A stretch of 64,000 bases of DNA from Acarospora socialis (Eukaryota > Ascomycota > Lecanoromycetes > Acarosporales > Acarosporaceae). This document shows, piece after piece, positions 36,282 through 48,170 of this stretch. A model generated the notes under the pieces. That model ran no database searches and was not told where the DNA came from. It worked only from the letters and a program-made list of their open reading frames with translations. The position numbers and the translations under genes were made by a program. Position 1 is the stretch's first letter. Every line of letters begins with the position of its first letter. The stretch spans positions 2,480,001-2,544,000 of the forward strand of contig JAMYGW020000003.1 in the NCBI GenBank assembly GCA_025617375.2. Reading direction: 5' to 3'.

Positions 36282-38260
36282 TGCAGGTATCTCAAGTAAC
36301 ATAATCACCAGTTATTCAAGCCAGCCAGCTAAGCAAGCCACCTCACTGTCACTTTCACTGTCATCTAATTCAATTCATTCTACAGAGATTAGATGTCATT
36401 TAGAATAACTAATTACATGAAGACTGAGTAGTTCATAATCAATTTCTTGTAGATCAACTTTACAAATTCAATCTTATTTCTCAATGCATGATATCTTTTC
36501 ATCTTCTTATTCAATTTCTTCTTCTTATTCTTCTTCTTCTGAACTATAATTCTTTTTTTTTCAATAGTGAGAATTCTGATTTTTTCAACAGTCTTGTATA
36601 ACTGTTTCTTTCATCACTGCTGCTGCTGCTTATTCAGTAATTTCTGATTAGTTTGCTGTAGAATTGTTTTATTTACAACAGCTGTCAGAACTGTGTTCTT
36701 AAGATCTAAAACATATAGAATGATCATTGAGCTCAACTTTGCAACTCAGCTCAACCCTGAACAGAACCAGGTTTCAGACAGAGCTGAGTCAGGTTTTTCT
36801 TGACAGTTCAAACTAGATTAGAATTAGTTAGCACATGATAACTAAGCAGGGTTTGATTGATAGATGTTACTAACACAAAACTATTTGATGATAGTTTCAC
36901 AAAGCACTTTTTGTTTGACTATGTGTTTGCAGCATGCTTTGTGAGCATTATATGTGAGCATTATAAGCTGTTCATTACACCACATATCTAATACAGAGCT
37001 AGAGTACATTAACTAGTAAGAAGTTCATTTTCTTAGTAGAGCTGAAAAGTATCAAACACCATCTTTGTCTTTTACAACTCTGCTGCCATAATCAGGTCCT
37101 CTTTCTTATGTAGCTTCACAACTATATAACATATAAGTTATAGAAGAGAGATTTTGATATGTGAGGATTTATACTTTCAAAATAAGTACAAAAAAATACT
37201 TCACTTGTCTTCTGCAGACTTGTGATTGCTGATTAATGTCACTTTAAGTTCTGATTATACTGAGTGATTATCTCTCTGATTAGAAGAGAGAATGCTGCTT
37301 GATTGATCTTGAAAGAATGCAGCTCTTGTCAACATTGTTGCTGCTACATAGCAGAATCTTGTCAGAGAGTGTTAGAATTGAGTGTTATAATATAATATGA
37401 TTGTAGAAACTATGTAACTCACTAGACTCTTTTCTTGTAACAATTGATTTGAATGAAGAAGAATTATCAAGAATTCAGTCATCTTCTTGAAAGATGCTAT
37501 GTTTGACTGCAGCTTCTTTGCTCTCTAGTCATGATGTCATCTCTGCATTATATATCTTTATCTTTTTTTCAAAGACAGTTCTCATTGAAGATTTCTTCTT
37601 AATTTCTTCAGTCATCTCTGTTGTCAGCTTGACTTTCTTTCTTGACTTTAGTTTTCATTTTGATGTCATGATGCTAAATACATAACTTGAATGTCAGTTT
37701 CTCTACTTTTATAATGTCTATATTAGAAAATGAAATTGATACTAATGTGATTTCTTCTACTACACTTTATAAACAGTATGTTATGTGTCTTAAAATCAAG
37801 TATGTTTGTAGTTATCTGAGATAGAATGATCATGAGATAAAATTTCTGAATAATTGTGTAGTTTGTTTTGAAGTTATCTACAGATTCACTCACAACAAAC
37901 AACAACATTCATGTAAACAAACTGTACTATGAGTGCTTAGTCAAGTTTACTTTTTCACTTTCACAAAATCTCTTACCTTTTCTTCCTGAACCTTCAGTTT
38001 TTCATAAATTCTTTTTTCAAACTATCATACAGTCATCAATGTACTTGTGTTCCTTTTATAATGCAACAATATAACACTACCAGATCAAGAGATTGAAGAA
38101 AGTCATCAGATGTTGCTTAGATATACCTCAAAGAGCTCAATCAGTTGTCATGTAAGTGAAGTTAGTTATGAAGAGATAAGATGCTGACTTTCATTCTAGA
38201 GATACATCATCAGAACAGTGCAGAAAGAATGTTAAGATTATCTTTGTAAATGTAGCAAAA
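36282..38260. other. AT-rich stretch without a recognised gene
   Basis: No motif-bearing frame is seen. An aactcagctcaa/gagctgagtcagg cluster lies at 36,727-36,800. An early pair of (tg)tgagcattata motifs occurs at 36,940-36,966. Confidence 0.35.
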
Positions 38261-40120
38261 TTGCAAGCATCAAACTCATTTAACACAACATCAAACACAT
38301 CTATTCATAAGAGAACCCACTTTATCAATACACTAAACTCATCATCTCAATCTGACAAGAAGAAGAAGAAGAAACAGATTGATGAAACTGATATACTCAT
38401 ATCATCTCAACTTAACAAGAAGAAGAAGAAGAAACAGACTGATAAAATCAACATATTCATCTCAGACATTGCTGCATGCCTGAAGAAAGAAAACTTTGCT
38501 GATCAATGAGAAAGAATGAGAGCATCTATCAATTATTCTGAATCAATGTTCAATGCTGCACTTCTCAAAAATACTTCAGATGTACTCAGCAGCTCTTTTA
38601 TTGTGAAATCTTGTAAGTAACTTCTATGATTATAATGCTCAATTATAACACACAAAGAGTGTACTAAATCAGAGACTAGATTGTATTCATGAATTGAGAA
38701 GCTCTTCATCTCTTTTTGAATCAAGTTCTTCACTGTCTAGTACAACTCAGAGAGTCATGCTATCACAATTTTCAGTAGTCAATGTCTTCAGAGATGATGA
38801 AATTGAAGAGACTTACAACAAAGACAGCAAAGCACTGAATAGAGTGAATCAGAATCTCAAGCATGATTCAAACTATAGAAAGCTCAAAGATGCTGTTCAA
38901 AAGACAAAGTATGCAGTCAAGATTAAAAAGAAGATTGTGACTCAAAGATATGCAGAGAGTGAACATGATGAGTACTAATCTACTGTTTTAGTTTACACAG
39001 TCTCTAACTTAATATGTAGCAATCTTTCTCATAAATCAAAATGCAATAGCTCAGCAGAAGAAGAAAAACAACACTGTTAAGTACAGTAACTTCATTATAC
39101 AAGCTGAAGAAACTCAAGCTCTATGTGAGCATCTTGAAGCAAAGAGTTCTTCTGCAGTCTCTGATGAAGAAGTATGTCTTATCTGTTTGAATTCTAGACT
39201 GTGCTGATGTGATTAGATTGCAAAAACTCATTAAGATATTTAAGATCACTGAACAGAATCTTTACATACAGTAGTCAAGCATCAAGAGCAAATCATTCAG
39301 TTTTGTGACTATGAAGAGCTTACTGCTGCAAAAGATGAGAACTCAGATCTTGTCATGCAAGTTTTCAATAGTATTGTACTTGATTCAGAATACATAGCAG
39401 ATAACAAAGCTCATCAGTATGTATTCTATTTCTAATGCTCATTTATAATGCTTTTTAAGACAGTAACTGATGCTGTTTTGTTTCTAGATATCAGCTATCA
39501 GTGATTTTCAATGCATCTGCAGATGAAAATGCAGAAGTGAAAGTAGTGTTGAGTGAGAATGAGAAGATAGCTACAGTAGTTGTTTCTGAGTGAATTGTGT
39601 TGAATGAGAATATTGATGATGAATACATCTTTCTCAAGTTCAGCAAAGTTGCATTAGCAAACATCAAGAAGACAGTCTTAAAAGAAAACAAGATATATCA
39701 ATTCTGTGCTGTTTTAATATCAGAACTCTCACTAAATAATGCTTTTTACAGACTGCATCTTTGAAGTCAAAGAGTCAGAAGATTGATGTACACAATGATC
39801 AGATATGTTTATATTGCTCAATTATAATGCTTTTACAATCATCTATAAAGTTCTTGCTAATTCAATGTATCTGTAGACTAAGACAGAATTCAAAATTCAA
39901 TCATTAACAAAGTAGATTCTATCTGTTGCAGATGATGCTGATGAAAAGATAGAAGTTTCAGAAATGAAAGAAAATATACAGAATGATGATGAGAAGAAGA
40001 AGAAGAAAGATCATGATGATGATGATAATGATGAGAATAGTGAAGATGTGAAACTAGACTGAACTATGATGTTCTGAGTGAAGATCAAAGATCTTTAATA
40101 TCATTGTTGTTGATGTGTAA
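38261..40120 (+). pseudogene. Decayed intron-bearing gene of unknown function
   Basis: Several Lys/Ser/Glu-rich frames run on the plus strand (38,261-38,509 and 38,694-38,978, then fragments to 40,100). They include two copies of a KKKKKQxD-x-x-x-I-x-IS unit near 38,359-38,470. Intron-like gaps lie between them, for example 38,612 (gtaagt), 39,421-39,489 (gtatgt...ttctag) and 39,808-39,874 (...ctgtag), each with an (a)taatgctca motif. Frames are broken by TGA codons. No known domain is seen, and a transposon passenger or cargo gene is possible. Confidence 0.3.
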
Positions 40121-40136
40121 GCAAGTTTAAGTCTGA

Positions 40137-41088
40137 TACTCTACTCAAAGTCACTTTCATAAGTGTATTTTTTCTCTTTGTATGTACAATACTGTTGATT
40201 TGAAATGTAATTGTTGTTCACTATAAACAACTCAACAACAATGAACTTCTCAGAATTGCAGAGTATGAGAGTATATCTACATACATGTGTATGACTTAGT
40301 CTACTGAACATGAAAAGTATAAAGTCATGAACTAATTTAGAGAATGCAGCAACAATGAGAATTGTGATCAGACTGTGATAAAGAGACAAAATTATTAAGA
40401 TAGTAAATATAAGAATGAGATCACTGTGAATTTATGAAAACACTGTGCATGTATTCTGTCTCAAACTCACAACAATTTCATGATGTGCTCAACAACAAGA
40501 CTCTTTGTTTGTAATGTTGCTTTATGCTTTAGAAAAATGTGAAACAAGAGTTTACTGAGATTGATGTTGCTTACATCTATAAACATCAACATTATCTTCA
40601 GATGAAAATGAATGTATTTTTCTTGACTTTGAAGAATCACTGATGTGACTGATATGTGAAAGATCAAGTGTCTCATGTGATCTTGATATTGAAGCAGTGA
40701 TGATCTTAAAGTACAGTGTCTGTGCTTTTGTCTGTAAGAATGATGTCTTTGACAGTTGTTTGCTTTGTTTATAAAGAAGATTTCTGTCTCTTGACTGACA
40801 TGATGTTGTATTTGAGACTGTGTGTGTAATGACAGTAAAGATGCTCTGAACAGAGTTGTTGAAGCTGATGTTTTGAACAATGAGACTGATAATAGTAGAG
40901 TCATTGAAGATGAAGCTAGTAATTGAGACATCAATTGCTGCAGATAGCATATTCAGTAAAAAAGCTCTGTGCTCTTCTTCTGAACTGATGTTTATTGACT
41001 TATGACTATAGTTGTTGTTGAAGATTGCATGTCTTGATGTTGCATGATTTGTGATATTTATAATGCTCAGATATATCACTTCAGTGTT
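40137..41088 (-). pseudogene. Unrecognised decayed ORFs
   Basis: Two minus-strand frames (40,552-41,079 and 40,467-40,934, overlapping in different phases) are Ser/Thr/His-rich with no recognisable domain. They adjoin the hAT remnant and may be a passenger gene or chance AT-rich frames. Confidence 0.2.
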
Positions 41089-41219
41089 TAGATTTTGATC
41101 TTAATCACTGTTGTAAAGTTTAGAGTCAATGTTTTCATCTTGATTGCTGTTGAAAAGTCTGAAGTTGTTGTTGTTCTTTTGATCACTGTCACTGTAAAGA
41201 TCATCATCAATGAAGAGTT

Positions 41220-43560
41220 GATTTAATAAAAGCTCTGTACAAGATTCAGTTGCTTTTCAATTTAGCTTATTTGCTGAAGATTCTTCTTCATCACTGTTAA
41301 CAATTATTGTCAATACAGATCTCTTTTCAAGATCTTTTATCAATTCTGTTGCAAATGTGAACATGTTATGATATTTGATCAGCATGATTTTCTTGATGAT
41401 TTCTGAATTTAGTTGATTTTGATGATATGTGATGACATCTCAAGTCATGTTGAATAAACATTCAACATCAACATCTGCTGCAGAAATCACAAGTATATTC
41501 TTTGCAAATTGAGTCATCACTGATTTCAACTTCTTCATCAACTTTCAGTACTCAAGAATTGAAACATTCACATCAGATACTGAAGACTTTTGTAAATAAT
41601 CTGCAAGTTCTTTCTTCACAGATGTATCTTGATGCTTTTTTATGTTCTTTATGTGACTCATCATAGTTATTGTCTTCTTCTCTTTGAGGTCAAATATGAT
41701 CAAATCTTAATCTGATGACTCATTTTTCAAATGCTGATAGTTGATGCTATAGTATCTTCAAAACTCAAGTTCATGAATTACACATAGATTTCCTCAGTCA
41801 TCTTTCTGTACCAAATCATGTCAGTCTTGATATATTGCTTGAATTGAAGATTGAAGAATGTTTACATTGTACATGTCAAGCTTATTGCATAAATTCAATA
41901 TTGCCTCAAGATTACAGAACAATTCATGATTGACTTTTGTCTTTTTATAGTACTGAGTCAGTTTTTTTTTACATGCATCAATAGCATTCAGCAACTCAGA
42001 ATTGAAGAATAATTCAAACTTCTCAATTGCTTTGTTCTGATTTTCAAGATGATCAAACAGATCATTGTATGTGAATTACAGCTTGTGAATTGTTGACTTA
42101 CTGATAGCACTCATGATCTCTGTTCAGTTCTTAAAGTGTTTCAGAAGATGCAGTATGTACTTAACATGCTGTCACTCTCTTGTATTATACTTGAGAAACT
42201 TCATTCTGCTTGTTGTTCTAGTCAGATGCTTTATTCACTGAGAAAGTTCAGTTCATAGCTCATATGCTCTGTTCAGCATATCATAAAATGAGTTTCACTG
42301 AGTTCTTACATTCTCAATCATATCTCAAGAATTTGTCTTCTGTAATTCTTTGAACAGCTTAAGTTACTGTGATGATGTCATGATTGCAATAGCAAGCATA
42401 TGAATCTTCATCAATATGTTATTAGCATAATGATGAACTGAAATAGAGCATTATAATGAAGCATTACAAAAGATTTACTGATCTTTTTCAGTATGATATC
42501 AAAGAAGTAGTTCTTTTCAAATGTGAACTTTTGTAGCTCACTGTCATCAAATGTAGTTGTAAAGTGATCATTTTTGACATCAGCTTTCAAATATGTAAGT
42601 AGCTGATTGACTGCAAGCTGAATAACATGCATTATACAATTCATGATTTCAGTTTCATCACTTCAGATTATATTCTTTGCACTTAAAAGTTGACTGAGAT
42701 GATGTCTTAGAGTACAATTGTTGAAAGCATTGTCTGCTGTGATCACTAACAACTGATGTGTCAGATTTCACTTCTTCAACATTTCAAGAACATACTCAGC
42801 TAGATTTTCACCACTATGTTGATTCTTTAATTCTCTGAATGCTAGAAGAATCTCTCTGTACTTTTACTCAGTGTTGATGAAGTATGCAGTGATGTCTAAA
42901 AATGCAAGATAATTGAAACTAATTCATTCATCAAGTACAATAGAGACTTTAGTCTGCAGCTCAAGTGCTGCAAGAATCTCTTTTTGAACTTTCACAGTAC
43001 AATGTTTAAGAAGTTATACAACTTTTGTTCAACCTGAGATCTTAATTTCAGCACAACATATTCAGATAAGCTTTCAAAACTCTAGATGCTCAACAGCACA
43101 AAAGAACAGATTGAGTGCTATAATAAACTGAAGAATCTGCTGATCAAAGACTTCAGAAGTAAAGTTAAGTGATTTAACAATGGTTTTTTGAGCTGTCTGC
43201 ACAGATGTGAGTATTATATTAAAGTGTTATAATTGAAAAACATAGCATACAGTGATATTCAGTGCTGCAAAGATTGAAATCTGTCTTTCTGATGATTTTC
43301 TCACATTCTGATAACTGTTGCTCTTCAGATGACATTTTATGATTGTTGTTTCATCATCATTTGATGCTGAATAATTCATGATATTGTGACACTTAACACA
43401 CATCACATCAGATCTTTTATCACATTTGCTGAGTGACTTGAATTGTTTTACAGCATTGAAACATGCTTTTTGACTTTTGCAACTGTGTCTTGACTTCATA
43501 TAGTTGTCTTTCACCACTCTTGAAATTCTTGCTTCATCACAGAAATTCAAAGAACATACT
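41220..43560 (-). pseudogene. Decayed hAT-family transposase
   Basis: In minus-strand order: a BED-type zinc finger region (VMCVKCHNIM...IIKCHLKS, about 43,340-43,410); a core resembling SFNYLAFLDITAYFINTE and HSGENLAEYVLEML; TADNAFNN; then NCIMHVIQLAVNQLL (42,600-42,644), the hAT C-x-x-H region. Near 41,340-41,600 is a hATC-like C-terminus (NILVISAADVDVECLFN, then YHQNQLNSEIIKKIMLIKY). Two short introns interrupt it: 43,250-43,197 (gtatgc...gtgcag) and 42,478-42,438 (gtaaat...ttcag). In-frame TGA codons break the frame, so it is inactive. Terminal inverted repeats and the target duplication were not located. Confidence 0.7.
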
Positions 43561-44158
43561 CTGAGTTAAGTGTATTTGTTAGGGTTGAAGAAAGTGATTT
43601 TACTCATTGAGATGATCAAACTCTACCAGTGAAAGCACTCATAAAAGAACTTTCTGAGTCACTTGTCAGCTGACTGAAGAAAGAACTGTATGAAGATATG
43701 ATGATGATTTCTCAGAGTAAGCTGATTGAGTAGATGATGCTTTGTTGTAGTATAACAATAGTAAGATATGAAGAGTGTTGTGAGACTTAGTAAGTTTTTC
43801 TTTATATGAATGTAGTCATGTGATCACAAAATTTACACAAGTAAAAGACAGAACTCATATGATTTATACATATTTAATCAATGAGAAAGCTACTCTGCAT
43901 AACATGTTATTGAGTTAACAATAATTGTTTATTGAAATAGATAATTTAATGTAAAATTCTATACTACAACTTCATACAATGTCATGTGATAATATCAGAC
44001 ACAATATTTTAAAGAGAAATAACTTATTATTAATAATTCATATTCATAATCAGGTAATTGATCATCAAGAATATACAAATAAACAATTTGTCAAACATCT
44101 CTGATTATTCTCTTACTATCTTACAGCTTTAGTTATCACAAAACTGTGTACTACTCTA

Positions 44159-45315
44159 TTACTCACTTTTCTTCTCATCACTGTTCTCATTTATGATACT
44201 CTCATTATCTTCATCATTCTCAGCTTCATCTTTCTTCTTCTCATTATCTTTCACATCAGCAATTGCTGCATCAATAACAAACTCATCAATTAAATCATCA
44301 TTTAAGAACTTCTCATCTTCAGACTTCATCACACAAGCTTTATCAGCATTCTCAACAACACTCTTTCTCTTCTCTTCTTCTTGATCAACTGCAGACTCTT
44401 GAATGTATCTAGTCACTGTTAAAAGTATAAAGCATTATAACTGAGTGATATAATACTCACAGATGATCATAATCAGCAATATGCTCAGAATCAAGAACAT
44501 CACTACAAAAAAAACACATTGTCTTTGCAGAATCAGAATTTTCAGCATCATGTAACTTCTGCTCTTCTGTGAGATCAATGATTTTTTTTTGATGTTTTAT
44601 CACAACAGTGAGATGCTTGTCAATCTGCTGATTGATATTGCTGTACTTTTCATTGATAATGACATCTTTGTCAACATTCTAGAGAAAGTCAGAGAAACTA
44701 TAAAACTTCAATATAGAGTATATCTCTTGCTGTAATTTCTTAGACTCATGCTTCTCTTTCAGAGTCAAAGCATCAGTAAATAATCTTTTCTTCTTAGTCT
44801 TCTCATTAATTCAAGCTTGATTTTTCTGCTTCATCAAATGAGCTTTAAGCTCATCTTCATAGTAAACAGCTGCAGATAGTTAGAAGTGTTATAATAGAGC
44901 ATTATAATTCTTGAAATCTATCAGATATTTCACAATTGTATCACTTCTTCAAGACTTCTTTCTTCATATTCTCTTTCATGATTTTCTGTACAGCAGAATT
45001 TGCAGTTTTATATTCTTTCAACTTTTTCATGATGTCTCTCTTCCATTTCACAGCTTCACAGTCAACTGTCTTTGCATGTTTAATTTGTCTGAAGTCTTCA
45101 TTTTTCATAAGTTTCTGATGTTTTTTCTGTGTCTGTACAGTTTTTAAGTTGTTTGAGTACTCACTAGATGTCTTCTTTGAATCATATAACAACTTATAAG
45201 AATGATCACAATAATCAGAGTCAACATTTGAGATATTTTTTGAGTCTGTTGACAAGATAAAGACAAGTTGTTTGACAGAGAAAAGTGAAAGCTTAGTGTC
45301 TGAGAATTTTGTCAT
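44159..45315 (-). pseudogene. Decayed multi-exon gene, charged protein, unknown function
   Basis: Exons on the minus strand run from ATG 45315 (MTKFSDTKLSLFSVKQ...) through a Lys/Glu-rich coiled-coil-like part (WKRDIMKKLKEYK) and then AVYYEDELKAHLMKQK. They end in an acidic segment (44,416-44,159: IADVKDNEKKKDEAENDEDN). Introns lie near 44,930-44,873 and at 44,462-44,415 (gtgagt...aacag), each with TTATAATGCT. A CFFC pair (MCFFCSDVLDSEH) may be a small zinc site. TGA codons interrupt it. No family is recognised. Confidence 0.35.
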
Positions 45316-45383
45316 TGTGAGAGTCTAAAATGTAAAGTGAGCTTTGAGAACTATAAATAAGTTTAATTATTAAGTGATAGAAT

Positions 45384-46170
45384 GAGCAACAAAACCAAGC
45401 ACCAAAATTGAACACTGTCACAAAACACCAGAACAAAACATTAAAACAAAGCATCAAAATTGAGCATTGAAACAAAGCATCAAAACAAAGCATCAGAACA
45501 AAGCATCAAGACAAAGTATTAAGACAAAGCATCAGAATGAAACATCAAAACAAAGTATCAAAATTGAGTACTGAAACAAAGCATCAAAATGAAGCATCAG
45601 AACAAAGCATTAAGACAAAGTATCAGAATAAAACATCAAAACAAAGCATCAAAATTGAGCACTGAACAAAGCATCAAAATGAAACATCAAAACAAAGTAT
45701 TAAGACAAAGCATCAAGACAAAGCATTAGAACAAAACACCAAAGCAAAGTATCAAAATTGAGCATCAAAACTGAGTAATGAAACAAAGCATCAAAACTGA
45801 GCATCATCACAAAGCACTGAAACTGAGCATCAAAACAAAGCATCAAAACTAAGAATCAGAATGAAGCATCAAAATTGAGCATCAAAACTGAGCAATGAAA
45901 CAAAACACCAAAATAAAGTGATAGAAGTGAGCAATATATTGAGTGTTGAAACAAAGTACCAAAACTAAGAACCAGAACAAAGTATCAAAATTGAGCATCA
46001 AAACTGAGCAACAAAACAAAGCATTAAGATAAAACACCAAAACTGAGCAATAGAAATGAGCAATAGATTGAGCACCAAAACAAAGCATCAAAATTAAGCA
46101 CCAGAACAAAGCACTGAAATGAAGCATCAAAATGAAGCAATGAAATGAAGCATCAAAGCAAAATAATAGA
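45384..46170 (-). repeat. Minisatellite, 12-13-bp unit (TTTTGATGCTCA-like), minus orientation
   Basis: On the plus strand, about 60 imperfect units of the type tgagcatcaaaa / aaagcatcaaaa follow each other with almost no other sequence. The complement reads TTTTGATGCTCA. Long apparent ORFs across it (for example 45,882-46,475) are repeat artefacts. Confidence 0.9.
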
Positions 46171-46185
46171 CTTACTGAATGTAGA

Positions 46186-46325
46186 TACTGAGCATAGAGA
46201 CTGAGCATAGAGACTGAGCATAGAGACTGAACATAGAGACTGAGTGTAGAAACTGAGCATAGAGACTGAGCATAGAGACTGAACATAGAGACTGAGCATA
46301 GAAATTGAACATAAAGACTGAGCAG
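46186..46325. repeat. 13-bp tandem repeat (ctgagcatagaga)
   Basis: About ten near-perfect copies of ctgagcatagaga lie immediately beside the 12-mer minisatellite. The shared gagcat core suggests a common origin. Confidence 0.9.
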
Positions 46326-46374
46326 TGAAAGTGAAGATAAGAACTGAGTGTTAGAGATAGATGTGTTGATATAT

Positions 46375-46482
46375 TTACTCATAACATTGATGCACATATC
46401 ATGAGTGAATATGATGTTTACTAGCATCATAACATTGACACACATATCATAAGTGAATGTGATATTTACTAGCATAACACCT
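46375..46482. repeat. Short direct duplication of about 50 bp
   Basis: Two diverged copies of a unit containing cataacattgatgcacatatcatgag-type sequence and then gtgaatatgat and tttactagcat lie head-to-tail. Confidence 0.65.
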
Positions 46483-46669
46483 CAGTCTCTCTAACATCTC
46501 AGTAACATCTCTCAACAATGAACTTCAAACTACAACTTTCTCATCAACTCAGTCTTTCACATACATTAAAACTCACAGTCACTCAAAGATATCTTTATCT
46601 TTATATCAATCTCTTATAACACTTCTATTAACTTGACCTTAGAACTTCATCAAATCATCATCTCATATC

Positions 46670-46930
46670 ATGAAATGTAGCAAGAAATCTTCAACAAAAT
46701 GCAACACTACAAAGATGATATTGAGCAGAGAAAAGACATCAACTGCTGAAAAGACATGTGAGAGTGAGAAAATTCACAGTGAAGAAAAGAGAAAAGAAAA
46801 GAGTGAAAAAAACATGAAAGAGAATACTGCTGAAATACAGATGAAGATTGAGATGAATACTGCTGCAAATATGAGTGAAGATGAAGAAACTCAGACAGTC
46901 ACTGCAAAATCTAGATCAGCTCACTGCTGA
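46670..46930 (+). CDS. Small Lys/Glu-rich ORF between the opposed minisatellites, unknown
   Basis: An 86-codon open frame from ATG 46670 is highly charged (SEEKRKEKSEKNMKENTAE) and ends SAHC. It has no domain. It lies centrally between the two oppositely oriented arrays. It may be an exon of a decayed gene continuing at 47,503-47,683 (MSLSEINQFLDEK...), or chance. Confidence 0.25.
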   Translation: MKCSKKSSTKCNTTKMILSREKTSTAEKTCESEKIHSEEKRKEKSEKNMKENTAEIQMKIEMNTAANMSEDEETQTVTAKSRSAHC

Positions 46931-46954
46931 AAGTCAGGCAGTAAGCTTAATTTT

Positions 46955-47468
46955 ATTGCTCAATTCTATTGCTCAATTTTGATGCTCAGTTTTAATGCTT
47001 TGTTTTGATGCTTCATTTTGATACTTTATTTTGATGCTTCATTTCAGTGCTTCATTTCATTGCTCAGTTTTGATGCTCAGTTTTGATGCTTCATTTCAGT
47101 GCTTCATTTTGATGCTTCATTTCAGTGCTCAATCTTGATGCTCAGTTTTGATGCTTCATTTTGTTGCTCAGTTTTGATGCTCAGATTTGATGCTCAATTT
47201 TGGTGCTCAGTTTCAGTGCTCAGTTTTGATGCTATATTTTGGTGCTCAATTTTGAAGCTCAGTTTTGTGCTTCATTTTAATGCTCATGATATTGATCAAT
47301 TTTATTGCTCAATTCTATCACTCAGTTTCAGTGCTCAGTTTCAGTGCTTCATCTTGATGCTTTGTTTTGGTGCTTGATGACAGTTCTCATGATATTGCTC
47401 AATTCTATTGCTCAATTCTAACTCTCAATTTCAACACTCAATTTTAACACTCAATTCTAACACTCAAT
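46955..47468 (+). repeat. Minisatellite, 12-13-bp unit (TTTTGATGCTCA-like), plus orientation
   Basis: About 40 imperfect units of gctcagttttgat / gcttcattttgat occur. It is the same unit as at 45,384-46,170 but on the opposite strand, so the two arrays form a large imperfect inverted repeat around 46.2-46.95 kb. It ends in a (t)ctaacactcaat variant. Confidence 0.9.
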
Positions 47469-47699
47469 TCTACTTTATAGCTGTCACCCTTCATGAAATA
47501 TGTCACTATCAGAGATCAATCAATTTCTTGATGAAAAAACTTCTCTTTCAGCAACTATGTCAGAAAATCACTCAGAACTATTTGATAAAGATTTGACATC
47601 ACAACAAGAACTTTCAATTTCAAGTCTCAGTCATAAAAAATCTGCAAGAAGCTGCAGAAGTATATGTTGTTGTTTTCTTTGAAAGTATGTTGAATACAC

Positions 47700-48170
47700 T
47701 GTTAAGAAACTATAAACTAACTTGTTCAGATATTAATCTTGCTGCAATTCACACAAAGCAGATTATCATTCAGCAAAAGAACATGATTCTCATCAAGAGA
47801 TATATGCATAACTGAAATATTGCATCAAAAGATGTAAATTGAAGTAAAAGTAATTAGAATTACTTCAGAAATACTGTCTTCTTAATGTGATAGATAGTAA
47901 TCTTAGAATGAAAGCAATATCTTTGTTTACAATATAATGCTCACTTATAATGCTCATGTATCACACTTTTTCAATCTAAATCTTTGAACTCTAGCTCATG
48001 AGTTCTTTACTAATCATAATCATAATCATTAAAACTCAAATTAAATGTCTGAGTCAAGTCAGACTTTCAAATCAAACTCAGTTTGAATCTTTGAGCTCAA
48101 AAACTTAATCTGACTCAACTCAGCTCAAAAGTCTGATCTGAGTCAGTCAGAGTTAACTCAGCTCAATAGT
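47700..48170. other. AT-rich stretch with CTCAGCT/GAGTCA motifs
   Basis: No gene is supported. At 47,990-48,165 variants of gactcaactcagctcaa recur, similar to the cluster at 36,727-36,800. I could not demonstrate that these are paired termini. Confidence 0.35.

Noticed and set aside
45384-47468. CRISPR-like array or coding Cys/Phe/Ser repeats (ORFs such as 45,882-46,475 and 47,099-47,377)
   Set aside because: Units are 12-13 bp with no spacers, and the frames are by-products of the repeat period in a eukaryotic genome.
36727-48165. CTCAGCTCAA clusters as terminal inverted repeats of one element
   Set aside because: The right cluster adjoins or may belong to the diverged C1 LTR, and I could not align true termini or find a target duplication. 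It is listed only as a weak lead.
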